Of a stretch of 8,600 nt of DNA, positions 5,965-8,600 are shown piece after piece; within the stretch, counting starts at the first letter, position 1, and the number at the start of each line of letters is the position of its first letter. The notes beneath the pieces are model-generated. The model saw nothing but the letters and a program-made list of their open reading frames with translations, did not search any database and was not told the origin of the DNA. Made by a program: the position numbers and the translations under genes. This DNA is from Candidatus Heimdallarchaeota archaeon. GTDB lineage: Archaea > Asgardarchaeota > Heimdallarchaeia > Hodarchaeales > LC-3. Location: NCBI GenBank assembly GCA_027364495.1, contig DAHXPE010000226.1, forward strand, positions 1 through 8,600, in the 5' to 3' direction.

Positions 5965-7533
5965 TTATTCAGTAATTGGCATTTGAGGAATTGAACTATC
6001 TTGTTGCAAGTTAATATTCCAATCTTTAACTACATTTACTATCCATGTTGATTGTTTACCTAAATGAAGAAGAAATTTTCCAGGTCGTGGTTCAGAGCGA
6101 ATAATAGTTGTGTAACTTAAATCTTCCAGGAGCTTTTCAAGTGTAAATGAGGTTGAATAACGCAGAGAAAGATAATAACGTAATAATGTAAGATGAAAAT
6201 AACCCAGAAGAACGAGATATACATGGGAATGAATTCGGTGTTGTTTCCAGTGATACACGGGACGAATTTCAAAGGGGCTCTTAATATAGCGATATACTTG
6301 CTCTATTGATGATCTCTTTAAATAATATTGGACAAGGGTAGTATCAGAAGTCTTTTTTGAAAGATTGGTCATAAGAACTAACTTTTTCAACTTTTCTTTT
6401 TGAGTTTTAACCTGTTCTTCGTGCACTGTTAAAACAAGATCAGCTTCAGAGAGTGTAATTTCTAGCAAACGTTTAAGTCCTAATCCATTTATTAATTCTT
6501 GGACTTTTTTCAGTTTTGCATCTGGAGATTTACCAACGACCGATTCAATAAATTGAGTAACTAATCCCATTTTTCTAGAAAGTTTTTCAATGGCTGCTAA
6601 GTGATGAGTTTTATTGTATCCTTCAAGCACACGTCTGCCTCTATAAGATCCGGGCTGCAGGATCCAGGTATCGTTATCAATACTATACTCTTGAGGAGTG
6701 CCTTCAAGGGAATAAGTTGAAACATCAGCCATACAAACATATGTGAACCCTTCAGTTTCAAGTTGCTCAATTTTTTTAAAGGAATAACATCCAGCATCAA
6801 AAGTTATAATTTTTTGTTTCAAATCTGGTCTTTGTTTAATTTTTTCAATAAATTCTTGAAATGCTGTTTGATCACTTGCTCTACCTGGGTAAATTTTGTA
6901 CATGATTGGAATAAGATCTTCCGTACAGCTCAATGCTAATTTGATTAAAGGGGACCCTTTCTTTCCATCTTTTCCAAACCCTCTTGTGCGTAATTCATCA
7001 TAATCCGAATAAAAATATATAGTGGTTGTATCAAAATGATGCCATTCTGGAGTATATTGAAGTTTTGACAGAACCTGTTGCACATACGTTTCAAAATATG
7101 TTTCTGGAGATTTGAATTTATCCATAAGTTCATACATTGCATTACTTTCTGGAGAAGACATGAGTTCTGAAAAAGCTGAATGTGAAAAATGTCTTAAAAC
7201 ACGTTGTTTACTAGATGGAACTAAAATTCTTGTATTTATAAGCCAATGTAGCATCATAATTTCTTTTTTAGATAATGACCAAGGTCGGAGAATAGTTTCT
7301 AACAACTGACTATATTGTTCAGTTTGCGTAAAGCGATAGAGCAACACTTCTCCAAAAAATAAACTTTCACTTGAATTTTGAATAGTGGCTAAGATTTTTG
7401 CAATATTTTCAACTGTTCCAAGCGAAAAGGATTCAATTTTCCGGTTTTTCCCACTATAGACAACACGTTGAATATAAACATATTCGTATCCACGGCCTTG
7501 CTTTAAAGTCAATTTAAATTTGTTTTCAAACAT
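5965..7533 (-). CDS. IS1634/IS4-type DDE transposase
   Basis: 522-residue cut-and-paste transposase with an RNase H-like DDE fold. Catalytic acids are Asp168 (HHFDTTTIYF), Asp246 (IITFDAGCYS) and Glu411. Glu411 lies in a textbook Y-x2-R-x3-E-x6-K signature of the IS4 group (Tyr404, Arg407, Glu411, Lys418 in YYLKRSSIEQVYRYIKSPFE). The insertion between the second Asp and Glu and the segment IRPVYHWKQHRIHSHVYLVLLGYF match IS1634-family enzymes. The reading frame is complete with no stop or frameshift, so the enzyme may be active. AAGGA lies about 8 nt before the ATG. Its G+C seems slightly higher than the flanking sequence, consistent with recent arrival. Promoter elements lie in the dyad at 7561-7633. 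Confidence 0.92.
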   Translation of the reverse strand: MFENKFKLTLKQGRGYEYVYIQRVVYSGKNRKIESFSLGTVENIAKILATIQNSSESLFFGEVLLYRFTQTEQYSQLLETILRPWSLSKKEIMMLHWLINTRILVPSSKQRVLRHFSHSAFSELMSSPESNAMYELMDKFKSPETYFETYVQQVLSKLQYTPEWHHFDTTTIYFYSDYDELRTRGFGKDGKKGSPLIKLALSCTEDLIPIMYKIYPGRASDQTAFQEFIEKIKQRPDLKQKIITFDAGCYSFKKIEQLETEGFTYVCMADVSTYSLEGTPQEYSIDNDTWILQPGSYRGRRVLEGYNKTHHLAAIEKLSRKMGLVTQFIESVVGKSPDAKLKKVQELINGLGLKRLLEITLSEADLVLTVHEEQVKTQKEKLKKLVLMTNLSKKTSDTTLVQYYLKRSSIEQVYRYIKSPFEIRPVYHWKQHRIHSHVYLVLLGYFHLTLLRYYLSLRYSTSFTLEKLLEDLSYTTIIRSEPRPGKFLLHLGKQSTWIVNVVKDWNINLQQDSSIPQMPITE

Positions 7534-7560
7534 GGATGATTCCTTTTTATCTTATTAATG

Positions 7561-7633
7561 TGAGTTAATTATATATTTATAAATTTTACTTTTATAGTCG
7601 ATGAATAAAAGTAAAATAATTTTTATTAACTCA
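7561..7633. promoter_or_regulatory. Long dyad overlapping the transposase promoter
   Basis: TGAGTTAAT (7561-7569) pairs with ATTAACTCA (7625-7633), and inside it TTTTACTTTTA (7584-7594) pairs with TAAAAGTAAAA (7606-7616) around an 11-nt loop. That gives 20 perfect pairs in one stem-loop with an unpaired AT-rich middle. The minus-strand TATA-like run TTTATAAATATATAA lies in the right-distance window for a start near 7550, so the dyad overlaps the transposase promoter. It may restrain expression as a repressor site or mRNA hairpin, or be an internal transposase-binding site. Confidence 0.4.
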
Positions 7634-7841
7634 TTAAATTTAAGTTTAATTCAATCTTATACAAATAAAAATTAACTACAAAGAAAAAAGCGACAAAATA
7701 AATAAAAATTCAAGATAAACCTTTTTAAAGTATTTCATTAAAATTAAAAGCACTGATAGAAAAAAGAGATATAAATAAGTTCAAAATACGTAAAAACTTG
7801 TAAAGGTAGAATTTAAAAAAATGATTTTTTTAAAGTTGAGT

Positions 7842-8366
7842 TTAAAGTGGGGATTTTTCTAAAGAAAAGCAAACTACTTTAGGTTCAGTCATTTCTTGTA
7901 AAGCGAATTTGATGCCTTCACGACCAAGTCCAGAATTTTTGACTCCACCAAAAGGCATTGAATCCAATCGATAGTCTGCATCATTAACAATAACACCACC
8001 ACAATCCAATCCGTGGATAGCCCTGAAAGCAATGTCCATGTCTTGGGTAAAGACAGCTGTTTGAAGACCATAATCAATTTTATTAGCCTCTGTTATTGCT
8101 TCTTCTAAAGATGAAATCTTGTAAAAATTCACAACTGGAGCAAAAACTTCTTCACAATTGACTTTCATGGTTTGGGAGACGTGTTCAAGTACGGTTGGTT
8201 CGAAAAGAGCACCTTTACGATTACCCCCTGCTAACAATTTTGCACCACCTTTAACTGCCTCTTTGACCCATTCTTCAATTCGTTTTGCTTCTGGTTCGTT
8301 TATCATAGGTCCCATATCAGTTGCTTCATCTAATTTATTTCCAATTGGTGTAATTGCTTGTATCAC
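7842..8366 (-). pseudogene. Aldehyde dehydrogenase, C-terminal fragment
   Basis: C-terminal part of an NAD(P)-dependent aldehyde dehydrogenase, about 170 residues of a protein normally near 470. Homology begins at [27 protein letters not shown] and runs to a natural end (GGVIVNDADYRLDSMPFGGVKNSGLGREGIKFALQEM, then the stop). The cofactor-ribose motif EEVFAPV is present. The catalytic Cys and general-base Glu, which lie upstream in the family, are missing. The first 6-8 residues of this frame (from a GTG at 8366) are just the antisense of the plus-strand fragment, not dehydrogenase sequence. A TGA closes the frame a few codons further right. The likely family is the archaeal lactaldehyde/semialdehyde dehydrogenase type (resembling MJ1411 from memory). 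As it stands it cannot make an active enzyme. Confidence 0.85.
8341..8348. other. Inversion junction at palindrome CCAATTGG
   Basis: The perfect palindrome CCAATTGG encodes Pro-Ile-Gly on both strands. It is the exact point where the minus-strand fragment (IGNKLDE) and the plus-strand fragment (PIGVIA) meet. Being self-complementary, it supplies the microhomology needed to switch strands. A wider imperfect dyad, GGTGTAAT (8347-8354) with ATCACACC (8362-8369), overlaps it. Confidence 0.7.
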
Positions 8367-8600
8367 ACCTTTTAATGATCCTCTAAATCTGGTTGCTCAT
8401 AAAATAGGGCCAGCTATAGCTGGTGGTAATAGTATTATTCTAAAACCTGCAACTGTTACACCTTTATCGGCTTTAAAATTGGTCAAAGCACTTTTGGATG
8501 CTGGTTTGCCATCTCAGACCATTAATTGTATAACCGGTTATGGATCTGAAATCGGTGATTCATTAGCCTCTGATCCTAGAATCAGAATGATCTCTTTTAC
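8341..8600 (+). pseudogene. Aldehyde dehydrogenase, N-terminal/middle fragment, inverted
   Basis: Plus-strand frame 1 reads [16 protein letters not shown], then [41 protein letters not shown] and ends at the window edge in RIRMISFT. This is the standard aldehyde dehydrogenase core after the first ~130 residues. It includes the oxyanion-hole Asn in TPFN (codon 8374-8376) and the cofactor Lys in ILKPA (8443-8445), and stops just before the GSTxxG loop. Family proteins have REP before IGV; here the preceding codons (SSNLF) are the antisense of the minus-strand fragment, so homology starts at 8341. The frame is open leftwards to an ATG at 8167 by accident. Most likely it is the missing middle of the gene at 7842-8366, flipped. 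Confidence 0.82.

Larger units (their letters stand above)
5903..7680 (-). mobile_element. IS1634-like insertion sequence (ends tentative)
   Basis: The intact transposase gene at 5965-7533 implies an insertion sequence of about 1.6-1.9 kb. The best candidate terminal repeat I found is TGTAGTT at 5903-5909, matching inverted AACTACA at 7674-7680, with weaker AT-rich similarity inwards (about 13 of 20 positions). In sequence this AT-rich a 7-bp match is expected by chance, and no convincing target-site duplication flanks it. The limits given are provisional; the existence of the element rests on the transposase. It separates the sulfur operon from the broken aldehyde dehydrogenase. Confidence 0.4.

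Noticed and set aside
7112..7309. Plus-strand frame within the transposase gene
   Set aside because: Antisense shadow; the minus-strand frame carries the catalytic and YREK motifs.
5895..7690. Target-site duplication AGAAAA on both sides of the insertion sequence
   Set aside because: Purine-rich runs occur on both sides by composition, and the duplicated bases do not abut the candidate terminal repeats symmetrically.
8167..8340. Plus-strand upstream extension of the dehydrogenase fragment from an ATG at 8167
   Set aside because: It is the exact antisense of conserved dehydrogenase C-terminal sequence; the open frame is accidental and homology starts only at 8341.
8341..8369. Dedicated site-specific invertase recombination site at the dehydrogenase junction
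   Set aside because: The dyad is short and imperfect, coincides with conserved coding sequence, and no invertase or recombinase gene is in the window; microhomology or artefact is simpler.
1..8600. CRISPR arrays, tRNA or rRNA genes
   Set aside because: No regularly spaced direct repeats, no cloverleaf with a TTCRA-type arm, and no rRNA-like conserved segments were seen on either strand.

Overview
The window is AT-rich (about one third G+C by eye) and looks archaeal. Several genes have TATA-like elements about 25 bp before the inferred transcript start. The aldo/keto reductase has such an element 25 bp before its ATG, as expected for a leaderless mRNA. The gene set (TusA, DsrE-type proteins, SQR-like flavoprotein, ArsR regulator, IS4/IS1634-type transposase) would fit a low-GC Nitrososphaerota (thaumarchaeal) genome such as Nitrosocosmicus, but other low-GC archaea are not excluded; this placement is inference.

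Layout. 1-597 is mostly non-coding: a possible gene tail (1-135) and two clear stem-loops (219-268 and 376-442). 598-1578 (-) is an aldo/keto reductase. 1651-2066 is non-coding with one hairpin just downstream of the next gene. 2067-2807 (-) is a tusA-dsrE2 pair. 2808-3331 is a 0.5 kb divergent promoter region with dyads. 3332-5685 (+) is a compact operon: dsrE-like, tusA-like, SQR-like flavoprotein, ArsR-family regulator. 5686-5964 is non-coding. 5965-7533 (-) is an intact IS1634-like transposase whose promoter lies in a long dyad. 7534-7841 is AT-rich non-coding sequence. 7842-8600 holds an aldehyde dehydrogenase gene broken into head-to-head pieces: its C-terminal third on the minus strand and an N-terminal/middle piece on the plus strand, meeting at the palindrome CCAATTGG (8341-8348).

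How the genes may work together. The centre is a mirrored sulfur-trafficking locus: tusA-dsrE leftwards and dsrE-tusA-sqr-arsR rightwards from one shared intergenic region. TusA and DsrE proteins carry persulfide sulfur on single cysteines, and the SQR-like flavoprotein could oxidise sulfide or a persulfide and load them. The last gene is a cysteine-bearing ArsR-family regulator that could sense reactive sulfur. No Hdr, Sox, rhodanese or Dsr reductase gene is visible, so the final sulfur acceptor is unknown.

The most unusual features are the split aldehyde dehydrogenase, which indicates a recent local inversion or an assembly/amplification chimera, and the mirrored sulfur-relay operons with their own atypical ArsR regulator.
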